Source of the DNA: Muribaculaceae bacterium
GTDB taxonomy: Bacteria; Bacteroidota; Bacteroidia; Bacteroidales; Muribaculaceae
Assembly: GCA_017557665.1 (NCBI GenBank)
Contig: JAFYYI010000065.1
Coordinates: forward strand, 62,001-126,000
Reading direction: 5' to 3'
Length of the DNA: 64,000 nt
The notes below the pieces were generated by a model, which saw only the letters and a list, made by a program, of their open reading frames with translations, did not search any database and was not told where the DNA came from. Every line of letters starts with the position of its first letter. Position 1 is the stretch's first letter. The position numbers and the translations under genes are program-made. Below are positions 23,216 through 31,738 of the stretch, in pieces.

Positions 23216-25425
23216 GGCTCATTCAAGATGAAACTAATCATCTTGATAACGTCGGAGATCGTCAACATTCCGTCACCATCGTAGTCTCCAATATCGGACA
23301 ATTTCATCAGCAACGTAGCCACATCAGACTTTTGGTATCCCTCACGCCCAGCGCACACACTGAGTTTGAGCTCGACATCCATATCAATCACACCGTCGGC
23401 GCTCTTTCCGTTCATCGAGGTGGGCACGATGTTATAATAATAGGTCACACCCTCGGTCTCACAAGTGCAGTGCACTTGGCCGGCCTCATAGTCGAGCACG
23501 GGTGTGGCGCACTTCAATTCAGGCACGGTGAAGTATCCCGGGTCATCGGGCGTGCAAGCCTTTGCAAACTGGGTGTTAATAGCAACTTCAATAAGCGGCA
23601 TGGTAGTTCCTTCACACACGCCGACAAGCTGATGACAGTTCTCGAACATGTTCTCGGCATCCACCAAAGCATAAAGGTCTTCATTCCAATCGGTCTCGGG
23701 CGCGCAATAAATGCGCTCCAGTGAAGAGCAGTCGGCAAACATCGAGGTCAGATACTGCACATTGGACACATCAAAATTACTGATGTCCAAAGAAGTAAGC
23801 CTGAAGCAATTATAGAACATCCAACTCATACCTGTTGCCTTAGACGTGTCGAAATTGCTTAAATCCAGCGAGGTCAAATTGACGCAATCATTAAACATGC
23901 CATCCATTTCCTCCACATTGGATGTGTTCAGGTTAGACACATCGATTGAACTCATGTGGCTGTTATAGAACATGTGGTTCATATTCTTCACTTTGGAGGT
24001 ATTGAACTTGCTCAAATCCAGTGATGAGACGCCAAGAGAAGCGAACATATAGCTCATGTCCACGACATTCTCGGTCCTGAAGCCGCTCAAGTCAAGAGAT
24101 TCCAGGTCTACGCAGGTGGCAAACATCGATGCCATAGTCTTAACTTTGGAAGTATTCCAGCCACTCAGGTTAATGTTCTTGAGCTTATAGCAATTCTCGA
24201 ACATAGAGCTCATGTCCTCTACCTTGGCCGTATTAAAAGTGCTGAGGTCTAATGTTGTCAGATCTGAACATCCTCCAAACATGCTGGACATGTTCTTAAC
24301 GTTCGACGTGTTTAAACAGCTTACATCCAACGCAGGCAATCGACCGCATCCCGAGAACATACTATTCATTGAGACCACATTTTCAGTATTGATTGTGCCC
24401 AAGTTCACTGAAGTCAAAGCGCTGCAAGCGGCAAATACAGCGTCCATGTTGGTCACATTGCTCGTGTTCAGCGGGCTCAGATCGACAGTCGTCAGCTTAT
24501 AACAGCAATTAAACATGCGGGTCATAATCTTGAGGCTTGACGTGTTGAGCGGGCTCAAGTCAATTGTCGTCATGTTCTTGTTCAGCATGAACAATTCACA
24601 CATGTTCTCCACTTTCCCAGTATTCAACGAGCTCAAGTCAATGGTCGTCAGATTAGGGTTGTCGGCGAGCATTCGGGTCATATCGATCACATTAGAGGTG
24701 TCCAGATACCTCAACACTTCACTCAGCGACAGCAGATTGGGACAGTTATAGAACATCCAGCCCATATTGGTCACATTAGAAGTATTCCAGCCGCTCAAGT
24801 TCAAAGAAGACAGACTGGCACAAATGCTGAACATGCCTCTCATGTTGGTCGCGCTAGACGTGTTGAAGCTACTCAAATCCAACGATTGCAAGGCATTACA
24901 CTGAGAGAACATGTGGTCAAAATCGGTAACTTTGGACGTGTCAAAGTTGCTCAAATCCAGCGACTGGAGACGCAAACAACAGTCGAACATCAAAGCCATA
25001 GTCGTCACATTGGACGTATTAAAACCTGTGACATCCAGAGACGTCAAGCTGGTACAATGGCTGAACATCGCATACATCGAGTTGACCTGAGACGTGTTCA
25101 GGAAATTGAGATTGACAATCTGGGTCAGATTACTGCACTCATAAAACATGCGGGATGTTGTTGTAGGGAGGTAATCGGCATAGGAGCTGTCAAAGATGGC
25201 CGTCTTGACAGTCCTGTGACTCCTCAGTGAGTACAAGACGCTGGTAACCGTGTAGGTCGTACCATCGACGGTAAAGGTATCGCCAGCCCCGTAGGTCGCA
25301 TCATCATACACAAAGATGGCTGTTAACTGTGACTCATCCCATAAAACTTTAGGCGCTTTCGCTGCCTGGGCGCTCATCATACCCAACAACAGGCATGTGA
25401 GAATCATCATTCTTGATACTTTCAT
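23212..25425 (-). CDS. BspA-like DUF285 repeat surface protein with C-terminal dockerin
   Basis: Start chosen at 25425 (MKVSRMMILTCLLLGMMSAQ) because it gives a signal peptide; the longer frame to 25596 crosses the promoter. The 737-residue product has about 18 tandem copies of a 23-25 residue unit of the form LDLSxFNTSxVxxMxxMFxx. This is the DUF285/BspA type of leucine-rich-like repeat, spanning about residues 75-520. These proteins act in adhesion and host or matrix binding. After a linker with Cys residues and CATPVLDYEAG-like sequence comes a C-terminal dockerin-like loop and helix (YDGDGMLTISDVIKMISFIL). The gene is divergent from the C10 proteases. The ligand is unknown. The repeat class is certain; the surface attachment route is inferred. 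Confidence 0.93.
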   Translation of the reverse strand: MKVSRMMILTCLLLGMMSAQAAKAPKVLWDESQLTAIFVYDDATYGAGDTFTVDGTTYTVTSVLYSLRSHRTVKTAIFDSSYADYLPTTTSRMFYECSNLTQIVNLNFLNTSQVNSMYAMFSHCTSLTSLDVTGFNTSNVTTMALMFDCCLRLQSLDLSNFDTSKVTDFDHMFSQCNALQSLDLSSFNTSSATNMRGMFSICASLSSLNLSGWNTSNVTNMGWMFYNCPNLLSLSEVLRYLDTSNVIDMTRMLADNPNLTTIDLSSLNTGKVENMCELFMLNKNMTTIDLSPLNTSSLKIMTRMFNCCYKLTTVDLSPLNTSNVTNMDAVFAACSALTSVNLGTINTENVVSMNSMFSGCGRLPALDVSCLNTSNVKNMSSMFGGCSDLTTLDLSTFNTAKVEDMSSMFENCYKLKNINLSGWNTSKVKTMASMFATCVDLESLDLSGFRTENVVDMSYMFASLGVSSLDLSKFNTSKVKNMNHMFYNSHMSSIDVSNLNTSNVEEMDGMFNDCVNLTSLDLSNFDTSKATGMSWMFYNCFRLTSLDISNFDVSNVQYLTSMFADCSSLERIYCAPETDWNEDLYALVDAENMFENCHQLVGVCEGTTMPLIEVAINTQFAKACTPDDPGYFTVPELKCATPVLDYEAGQVHCTCETEGVTYYYNIVPTSMNGKSADGVIDMDVELKLSVCAGREGYQKSDVATLLMKLSDIGDYDGDGMLTISDVIKMISFILNEP

Positions 25426-25531
25426 TTGATACTTTCTTTCTTTAGGTTTATTAGAGTTAATCCCGATTATATATCTCTTAATGAGAAAAATCATTCTTTG
25501 AACTAAAGGATAACGCTCATCATCATCCACG

Positions 25532-25563
25532 CAAAAGTAGAAAAAAAAATTGATTCTAACAAA
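25532..25563 (-). promoter_or_regulatory. Promoter of the BspA-like gene
   Basis: On the minus strand, TTTG (25560-25563) is followed after 20 bases by TACTTTTG (25532-25539), about 105 bases before the chosen ATG. Confidence 0.65.
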
Positions 25564-25661
25564 TATTTCATCCCTGTAATGAGAAGGTATCACCATAATT
25601 CATGGCAGCATGGGTACATGCCCTGCCCAGTAATGGGCCGTCAGGTAAAAACTGCCTGGAT

Positions 25662-25692
25662 TTTGATAATCAGTTGAAAAAATGTACCTTTG
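25662..25692 (+). promoter_or_regulatory. Promoter of the first C10 protease
   Basis: TTTG (25662-25665) and TACCTTTG (25685-25692) are separated by 19 bases, a near-consensus Bacteroidetes promoter 57 bases before the ATG. Confidence 0.75.
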
Positions 25693-25748
25693 CCGTCAAA
25701 AAGCGAATCATAACCAACATTTGAACCTTTTAAACCGACTCCCCCACT

Positions 25749-28157
25749 ATGAATAAGAGAGCATTCCTTTTCTCACTCATGTGCGTGCTTGTCATGAGCG
25801 CCGCATGGGCACGGTCAATCAGCGAAAACCAGGCTCACGCCATCGCCGCCCAGTTCATGGCCAAGCGCGCGTTGCCGTTAACAGGACTGACGATGACCAA
25901 AAAGGCTCCACGCCTCAATGCCCCGGCAAGCAATCAGACCGCGGCCTATTATGTCTTCGGCAACGACCGCGGCGGATATGTGATTGTCGCCGGTGATGAC
26001 CGCGTGCCCGCTGTGCTGGGTTACAGCGATCAAGGCACGTTTGACGCCGACGACGTACCGCCGATGATGCAGGAATGGCTTGACGGCTATGCCGCCCAAA
26101 TCGAGGCCATCGCCACTGGCGTCGCTCCCGAGGTACGCGACGTGCCACGCGCCGCCATCAGTCCGCTGCTCAACGTCAAGTGGGCACAGGGTATGCCCTA
26201 CAGCGTGCTGTTGCCCCACATCAGCGGCAGCAGCAACGCACATGCCTATGTGGGCTGTGTTGCCGTGGCAATGGCCCAGATCATGGCCTATTGGCAATAC
26301 CCGTCGCGCCCCACGGCCACCATTCCCGGCTACACTTCCAGCAGCGGCAAGACCTATGCCGTGAACATGCCGGCGCTGGAACCGATGGACTTCGACTGGG
26401 AGAACATGCAAGAGACCTATTACACCAACGACAGCACAAGCATCGCCTGCATGGCCGTCGCTAACCTGATGCTCTACAGCACCACAGCGATGAAGTCCAA
26501 CTTCGGGCTCACGTCGACGGGGAGTTATACCCGCAATATTCCCAAACAGCTCATCACCTACTTCGGCTATAAGAACTCGGCCCACTACTTGTATCGCGAG
26601 TACTTCAGCACACAGGCCTGGGAGGACACCATCTATGCCGAACTGGCAGCAGGCCGTCCCGTGGCCTACGGCGGCAACAAGCAGTCGGCCGGGCACGCCT
26701 TTGTGTGCGATGGCTATGACGGAGACGGGCGATTCCACATCAACTGGGGATGGGCGGGCAAGAGCAACGGCTATTTCCTGCTCAATCTGCTCAATCCCAG
26801 CGACGAGGGTATCGGCAGCGCAGCCGGTGCCTACGGCTACGTCAAGGGACAGGGCGTTGCCATCGGCATCGAGCCTTCTGACCACGGCAGCGATAGCGGG
26901 GCGGCGGCATTCACCTTCGACGAACTGGCCATCAACTCCTACAACAGCACGCGCAGTTCCTCGTCATCCACCTTCTCGGTCACCGTGTCGGGCAAGTTCG
27001 TGAACTACACCAATATCTCCACCCAGTTCCGTCAAGGCTGGGGCTTGTACAACGCCGAGGGAGAACTCGTCGATGTGCTGTTCATGCGTTACAGTTCTTC
27101 GGCAGTGGGCAACGGCGGGTACATCTCGGTCAATGCTCGGGCGCTGAGTTTCGGTGCCGGCATCACCAGCGGCACCTACCGCATCCTGCCCATCTACTCC
27201 ATCTACCCCAACGAGGACTACAGGCCTTGCATCGGGTCGGATGTGAACTACATCGAGGTGAAGTTTAACGGCAGCTATTCCTGCACCGTCAAGGGTTACG
27301 GCACGGCTGGGAGCAGCACCTCCTATAACGTGAACAGCTGCACCACCGAGGGCACTATGAATCACGGCAAGCCCGTGACTGTCACGTTGAACCTCACCAA
27401 TCGCGGCACCTCGAGCAACGACCTGATTTATATGTTTATCGATGATGAATTCAACGCCATGGGCCTGGCCAACATCGGCGCCGGAGAAACGGGTGACATC
27501 GTTTATCGCTTCACACCGGCCACTGCAGGCACCAAGACGGTGACCTTCTCACTCAACGAGAATGGCACTCCCAGGCTTTACACTCAGCAGGTAACCATCA
27601 ACTCCATGCCCAGCGCGTCGCTCGACGTGTCCTACCGCATTCTGAACATCACCGATGAGCAAAACCGCATCATCACCGCCGACCACTACAGCATCATCGT
27701 TGACGTGACCAACACAGGCACGACAGATTATGACGAGGATTTTTCTGTTCGCCTCTACCGCATCAACAACGACAATACCAACGTGGGCACCGAACTGTTG
27801 AGCCAAACCCAGCCGCTGCAACTTGCCGCTGGCCAGTCAACGAGCCTGCAGTTCGACTTTGACAGCGAGCTGATCAACGGCTGGAAATACTTCTGCTATC
27901 TCTACTACTACAGCGCTGGCGAGACCGTGGGCAAGGGCACCAGGTGGTACCGGCTCAACTTCCCCACCGAAACCATCCTGAGGGGCGACGTGAATGGCGA
28001 CAAGGAGGTCAACATCAGCGACGCGATCCTGTTCATCAACTATGTGCTCAATGACGGTGCCCAGGGTTTCGTCATCGAGAACGCCGATTTCAACAACGAC
28101 GGTGACATCAACATCAGCGACGCCATCGACATGATTACCTACGTGCTTAACAACTGA
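25749..28157 (+). CDS. C10 (streptopain/PrtT) family cysteine protease with Spi prodomain and dockerin, copy 1
   Basis: An 802-residue secreted protease. A signal peptide (residues 1-22) is followed by a Spi-type inhibitory prodomain (about 23-135; ISENQAHAIAAQFMA, GGYVIVAGDDRVPAVLGYSD). The C10 papain-like domain (about 136-375) has nucleophile C170 in YVGCVAVAMAQIMAYW, H316 in SAGHAFVCDGYDGDG and the supporting HINWGW. The C-H spacing (146) is close to streptococcal SpeB (148). Beta-sandwich domains follow (about 380-730). The end carries two dockerin-like Ca loops (RGDVNGDKEVNISDAILFIN and NADFNNDGDINISDAID). It would mature by self-cleavage outside the cell. It lies 273 bases before a close paralogue, which has its own promoter. 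Confidence 0.95.
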   Translation: MNKRAFLFSLMCVLVMSAAWARSISENQAHAIAAQFMAKRALPLTGLTMTKKAPRLNAPASNQTAAYYVFGNDRGGYVIVAGDDRVPAVLGYSDQGTFDADDVPPMMQEWLDGYAAQIEAIATGVAPEVRDVPRAAISPLLNVKWAQGMPYSVLLPHISGSSNAHAYVGCVAVAMAQIMAYWQYPSRPTATIPGYTSSSGKTYAVNMPALEPMDFDWENMQETYYTNDSTSIACMAVANLMLYSTTAMKSNFGLTSTGSYTRNIPKQLITYFGYKNSAHYLYREYFSTQAWEDTIYAELAAGRPVAYGGNKQSAGHAFVCDGYDGDGRFHINWGWAGKSNGYFLLNLLNPSDEGIGSAAGAYGYVKGQGVAIGIEPSDHGSDSGAAAFTFDELAINSYNSTRSSSSSTFSVTVSGKFVNYTNISTQFRQGWGLYNAEGELVDVLFMRYSSSAVGNGGYISVNARALSFGAGITSGTYRILPIYSIYPNEDYRPCIGSDVNYIEVKFNGSYSCTVKGYGTAGSSTSYNVNSCTTEGTMNHGKPVTVTLNLTNRGTSSNDLIYMFIDDEFNAMGLANIGAGETGDIVYRFTPATAGTKTVTFSLNENGTPRLYTQQVTINSMPSASLDVSYRILNITDEQNRIITADHYSIIVDVTNTGTTDYDEDFSVRLYRINNDNTNVGTELLSQTQPLQLAAGQSTSLQFDFDSELINGWKYFCYLYYYSAGETVGKGTRWYRLNFPTETILRGDVNGDKEVNISDAILFINYVLNDGAQGFVIENADFNNDGDINISDAIDMITYVLNN

Positions 28158-28221
28158 CAACGAAGGATGACGAATAAACGTTGCCGAGGAGCCGTCTTCA
28201 TTGACATTCCTTTGTACTGAA

Positions 28222-28267
28222 ATGCCTGTGGTAATAATGGCCCGGTGGCCGGCATTACCACGGGCAT
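28222..28267 (+). terminator. Hairpin terminator after the first C10 protease
   Basis: ATGCCTGTGGTAAT (28222-28235) pairs with ATTACCACGGGCAT (28254-28267) with one mismatch, with a smaller GGCC hairpin in the loop. It lies 65 bases after the stop; the T tract is poor. Confidence 0.55.
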
Positions 28268-28344
28268 AATTAATGGTGTTCATCCAGCAAACAATGGCAG
28301 GCCGAAAATTTCCAACAATGACCCGATTAGGACTGTTCAAATAT

Positions 28345-28375
28345 TTTGAGAATTGGGAAGAAAAGAGTAACTTTG
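28345..28375 (+). promoter_or_regulatory. Promoter of the second C10 protease
   Basis: TTTG (28345-28348) precedes TAACTTTG (28368-28375) with a 19-base spacer, 56 bases before the ATG, the same layout as upstream of copy 1. Confidence 0.75.
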
Positions 28376-28430
28376 TCGCGATTAGTAACTGTTCCGACGA
28401 GTATCAACCCATTTTTAACCCAATACCACA

Positions 28431-30806
28431 ATGAACAAGAGATTATTACTTCTTACACTGCTGTGCCTGGTCATGACCGGCACCGCACTGGCAGAGTCTA
28501 TCAGCGAGACCCAAGCGCGTGGCATCGCCGAACGCTTCATGGCAGGTCATCACAAACCGGGCAATCGCCTGCAAGTGGCTCAAAAAGGGCCGAGCCTGAA
28601 GGCCCCTGCCGCGAACAACCGCAGCGCCTACTACATCTTCAATGACGCACAAGCCCGTGGCGGATACGTCATCGTTGCCGGCGACGACCGCGCCCCTGCC
28701 GTGCTGGGCTATAGTGACCAGGGTACCTTTGACGCCAACCATGTGCCCGAAGCCATGCAGCATCTGCTTGACGGTTATGCCGCCCAGATCGAAGCCTTAT
28801 CACAGGGTGCCCAACCTGTGACCTTGCGTTCGTCGGGCAGCGCCATCCCCCCGCTGGTGACGGCCTCCTGGTCACAGAATCCGCCTTACAACATCCTGTT
28901 CCCCATACTCTCCGACGGAGAACAGGCTGTGGCAGGCTGTGTCGCCACGGCGATGGCCCAACTGATGTATTACTGGAAATGGCCGGCACGCCCCACAACG
29001 ACCATTCCCGAATACACGTCCCAGAGTCTTCAGGTCTACATGCCCGCACTGGAACCGATTGACTTCAATTGGGACGCGATGCAGGACACCTATCTGACCA
29101 ACGATACCGAGAGTGACGGCGCTTTGGCTGCAGCCCAACTCACCCTGTATTGCGCCCAATCGGTTCAGATGGACTTCGTGTATGGCGCGTCGGGCGCCAA
29201 TTCCGAACGTATTCCCAGAGTGATTTCCTCCTACTTCGGCTACAAAGCCAGCGCCCGTTGCGAGTATCGAGAGAACTTCAACACGCAAGGCTGGACCGAC
29301 CTCATCTATAATGAGCTGGCATCCAACCGCCCCGTTCTCTATAGCGGTGCCAAGGAATCGGGCGGCCATGCCTTCATCTGCGACGGTTATGACGGCGAAG
29401 GCATGTTCCACATCAATTGGGGCTGGGACGGCATGAGTAACGGCTACTTCCTGCTCAATGTGCTCAATCCCGATGCCCAAGGCACCGGTAGTGCCAGCGA
29501 AGCCTACGGTTACATCTTCGAACAGGGCATCATCTGCGGCATCGAGCCAGGCGAAGGTGACAATGAGTTTGTCCTCACCACCGGCAATGTGGCCTTGAAT
29601 AGTGCTGTGACGACCCGCACCTCGAGCAACGCCAACTTCCAGGCGACAGTCTCTGGCCGTTTCTACAACTACATGAACCAAACGATAGCCGTTCGTTTCG
29701 GATGGGGTTTCTATGAAGGAGATGATTTATTGTCTGTCCTTTATTCCAGCAGCATTGCCTCGCTCCCCTCAGGATACTTCTTATCCACTAATGCCCAGCC
29801 CATGAATTTCGGCAGAGGCATTACCAGTGGCACTTACCGCATTGTACCCATCTACAGTGAGTATGGAGCCACCAACTGGCGTCCCTGCAAGGGTGGCGAT
29901 ATCAATTACATCGAAGTCGTCATTGATGACAATGAGTGCACGGTTATCGGCCACGGCACGGCTGGCACCCGCAGTTACACGCTTAACGGCATCACCAGTT
30001 ATGGAAGTATGCACCACAATCGTCCCGTGGATCTCACCCTGAATCTGACCAACGAGGGCTATTCACAGAACGATCTGCTCTACATGTTCGTGAACGACTC
30101 GTACTACTCAACTGGTTTTGTGGGCATGGAACATGGTGAGAGCGGCGATGTACCGTTCAGGTTCCTGCCGAAGACACCTGGTGAATACACATGCATGTTC
30201 TCGTTCAATGAAGACGGCAGTGACCCCTTGGGCTACACGACCATCAACATCACCGAGATGCCCGCCGCCAACCTGAAGATAACTCCCGAGGTGCTCAACA
30301 TCACCGACGCCCAGAACAGCATTGTCACCAGCGATAAGTTCAGTGTAAAACTCAACATCACCAATAACGGAACCGTGGAATATTACGACGACATCTCCGT
30401 GAAGTTGTACAAGAACATGGACGGCACCTACGGAAGCAATGCACAGCAAATCAACCAACTCGTACACATCCAGCCAGGTCAAACCATCGAGTTGCAATTT
30501 GACATGGACAACGTGATCAACGGCTGGGATTACTTCGCTGCTATTTTTAACTACAGTTCGGGTGGGCAGGTACTTAACGCGACAACGCCCTACTACACCA
30601 TCGTCTTCCCCGAGGAACCGCAGGTATTGAAGGGCGACGTGAATGGCGACAATGAGGTCAACATCAGCGACGCCATCATGCTCATCAACTATGTGCTCAA
30701 TGACGGTGCCCAGGGCTTCGTCTTCGAGAATGCCGACTTCAACGAAGATGGTGATGTCAACATCAGCGACGCCATCGACATGATCACCTACGTGCTCAAC
30801 AATTGA
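28431..30806 (+). CDS. C10 (streptopain/PrtT) family cysteine protease with Spi prodomain and dockerin, copy 2
   Basis: A 791-residue paralogue of the preceding gene with the same order: signal peptide (1-21), Spi prodomain, C10 domain, beta-sandwich domains and a double dockerin. The nucleophile is C170 in AVAGCVATAMAQLMYYW. The catalytic His is H313 in GGHAFICDGYDGEG, followed by HINWGWDG. The dockerin (KGDVNGDNEVNISDAIMLIN, then NADFNEDGDVNISDAID) is nearly identical to that of copy 1 also at DNA level, while the middle domains differ more. That points to tandem duplication with the tail kept similar by selection or conversion. The gene has its own promoter. Substrates are not known. Confidence 0.95.
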   Translation: MNKRLLLLTLLCLVMTGTALAESISETQARGIAERFMAGHHKPGNRLQVAQKGPSLKAPAANNRSAYYIFNDAQARGGYVIVAGDDRAPAVLGYSDQGTFDANHVPEAMQHLLDGYAAQIEALSQGAQPVTLRSSGSAIPPLVTASWSQNPPYNILFPILSDGEQAVAGCVATAMAQLMYYWKWPARPTTTIPEYTSQSLQVYMPALEPIDFNWDAMQDTYLTNDTESDGALAAAQLTLYCAQSVQMDFVYGASGANSERIPRVISSYFGYKASARCEYRENFNTQGWTDLIYNELASNRPVLYSGAKESGGHAFICDGYDGEGMFHINWGWDGMSNGYFLLNVLNPDAQGTGSASEAYGYIFEQGIICGIEPGEGDNEFVLTTGNVALNSAVTTRTSSNANFQATVSGRFYNYMNQTIAVRFGWGFYEGDDLLSVLYSSSIASLPSGYFLSTNAQPMNFGRGITSGTYRIVPIYSEYGATNWRPCKGGDINYIEVVIDDNECTVIGHGTAGTRSYTLNGITSYGSMHHNRPVDLTLNLTNEGYSQNDLLYMFVNDSYYSTGFVGMEHGESGDVPFRFLPKTPGEYTCMFSFNEDGSDPLGYTTINITEMPAANLKITPEVLNITDAQNSIVTSDKFSVKLNITNNGTVEYYDDISVKLYKNMDGTYGSNAQQINQLVHIQPGQTIELQFDMDNVINGWDYFAAIFNYSSGGQVLNATTPYYTIVFPEEPQVLKGDVNGDNEVNISDAIMLINYVLNDGAQGFVFENADFNEDGDVNISDAIDMITYVLNN

Positions 30807-30868
30807 ACCTACGGCGCCGCTTGACTAACCGCAAAATCATCAAATAATCATATAACCGTTTTACAGTT

Positions 30869-31630
30869 ATGAACCGACGAGAAATGATAAAAATGGCGGG
30901 CACTGCAGCCGTGGGAGCCACAGTACTGGGAGTCCCCGTGGGCATGAATGCCCAAGATAACGGCAATCATGCTTCCAACAGCCGCAAGCGCCTCAAAGTG
31001 CTGGCCATCGGGGCGCATCCCGATGACCCCGAGACGTGCTGCGGCGGCACGATGTGCCTGCTCACCGAGGCGGGTCATGACGTGGTGTGTGTCTATCTCA
31101 CACGCGGCGAGGCCGGCATCGAGGGCAAGAGCCACAGCGAGGCGGCTGCCATCCGCGTGGTGGAAAGCGAGAACGCCTGCAAGGTGACCGGAGCCCGTCA
31201 CATCTTCATGAGCCAGGTCGACGGCAACACCGAGGTCAACCTGGAGCGCTACAAGGAGATGCGTGAACTCATCGACCGCGAGAACCCCGACATCGTGATG
31301 ACCCACTGGCCACTCGACGGACACCGCGACCACGCCATCTGCGGCATCCTCGTGATGGACGCCTGGCGACGGTTGGACCGCCGCTTCAAGCTCTTCTACT
31401 TTGAAGCCATGTCGGGTACCCAGAGCCAGATGTTCCACCCCACCCATTGGGTCAACATCGAGCCCGTGCTCGAGCGCAAACACGAGGCCTGCAACTGCCA
31501 CGTGAGCCAGCACATGGACGATATCTACCACTGGCACAAGACAATGGAGCACTTCCGCGGTCTCGAATGCCGTTGCGAAGCCGCCGAGGCCTTCGCCCAG
31601 CACAGCGACGCCCTCCCCACCCTGCCTTGA
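30869..31630 (+). CDS. PIG-L/LmbE-family deacetylase with Tat-like signal
   Basis: A 253-residue protein of the PIG-L family, zinc-dependent enzymes that remove acetyl groups from N-acetylglucosamine-type sugars. The N-terminus NRREMIKMAGTAAVGATVLG has a twin-Arg motif and hydrophobic core resembling a Tat signal, implying export of a folded enzyme. Zinc and catalytic motifs are IGAHPDDPE (about residues 47-55) and THWPLDGHRDH (about 146-156), both complete. LTRGEAGIEGKS is the family loop after the second strand. The gene follows the C10 proteases by 62 bases but need not share their role. A strong hairpin follows the stop. Substrate is unknown; a cell-surface or host glycan is plausible. 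Confidence 0.93.
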   Translation: MNRREMIKMAGTAAVGATVLGVPVGMNAQDNGNHASNSRKRLKVLAIGAHPDDPETCCGGTMCLLTEAGHDVVCVYLTRGEAGIEGKSHSEAAAIRVVESENACKVTGARHIFMSQVDGNTEVNLERYKEMRELIDRENPDIVMTHWPLDGHRDHAICGILVMDAWRRLDRRFKLFYFEAMSGTQSQMFHPTHWVNIEPVLERKHEACNCHVSQHMDDIYHWHKTMEHFRGLECRCEAAEAFAQHSDALPTLP

Positions 31631-31674
31631 CGCCTCACTTGTGAGTCCTGTCAAGGACAGCAATACACCAAAAG

Positions 31675-31714
31675 AATTATCGCGTGGCCCACAAAGGGTC
31701 ACGCGATAATTTTT
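31675..31714. terminator. Bidirectional terminator between convergent genes
   Basis: AATTATCGCGTGGCCC (31675-31690) pairs with GGGTCACGCGATAATT (31696-31711) with one G-T pair. A T run follows on the plus strand, and A-rich sequence before the stem gives T on the minus strand. Confidence 0.85.
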
Positions 31715-31738
31715 AATCACTGTTAGTCAACGAGTGTT

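Larger units (their letters stand above)
25426..25748. other. Divergent promoter region between BspA-like and C10 protease genes
   Basis: It holds a minus-strand promoter (25532-25563) for the BspA-like gene and a plus-strand promoter (25662-25692) for the first protease. The rest is AT-rich with no ORF or repeat of note; a GC-rich CCCTGCCCAGTAATGGGCC segment lies at about 25621-25640. Confidence 0.6.

Noticed and set aside
23700..25150. Periodic DNA repeats of about 70 bases resembling a repeat array
   Set aside because: They are the coding sequence of the DUF285 repeats, in frame and divergent at synonymous sites, with no spacer-like unique segments; not CRISPR.
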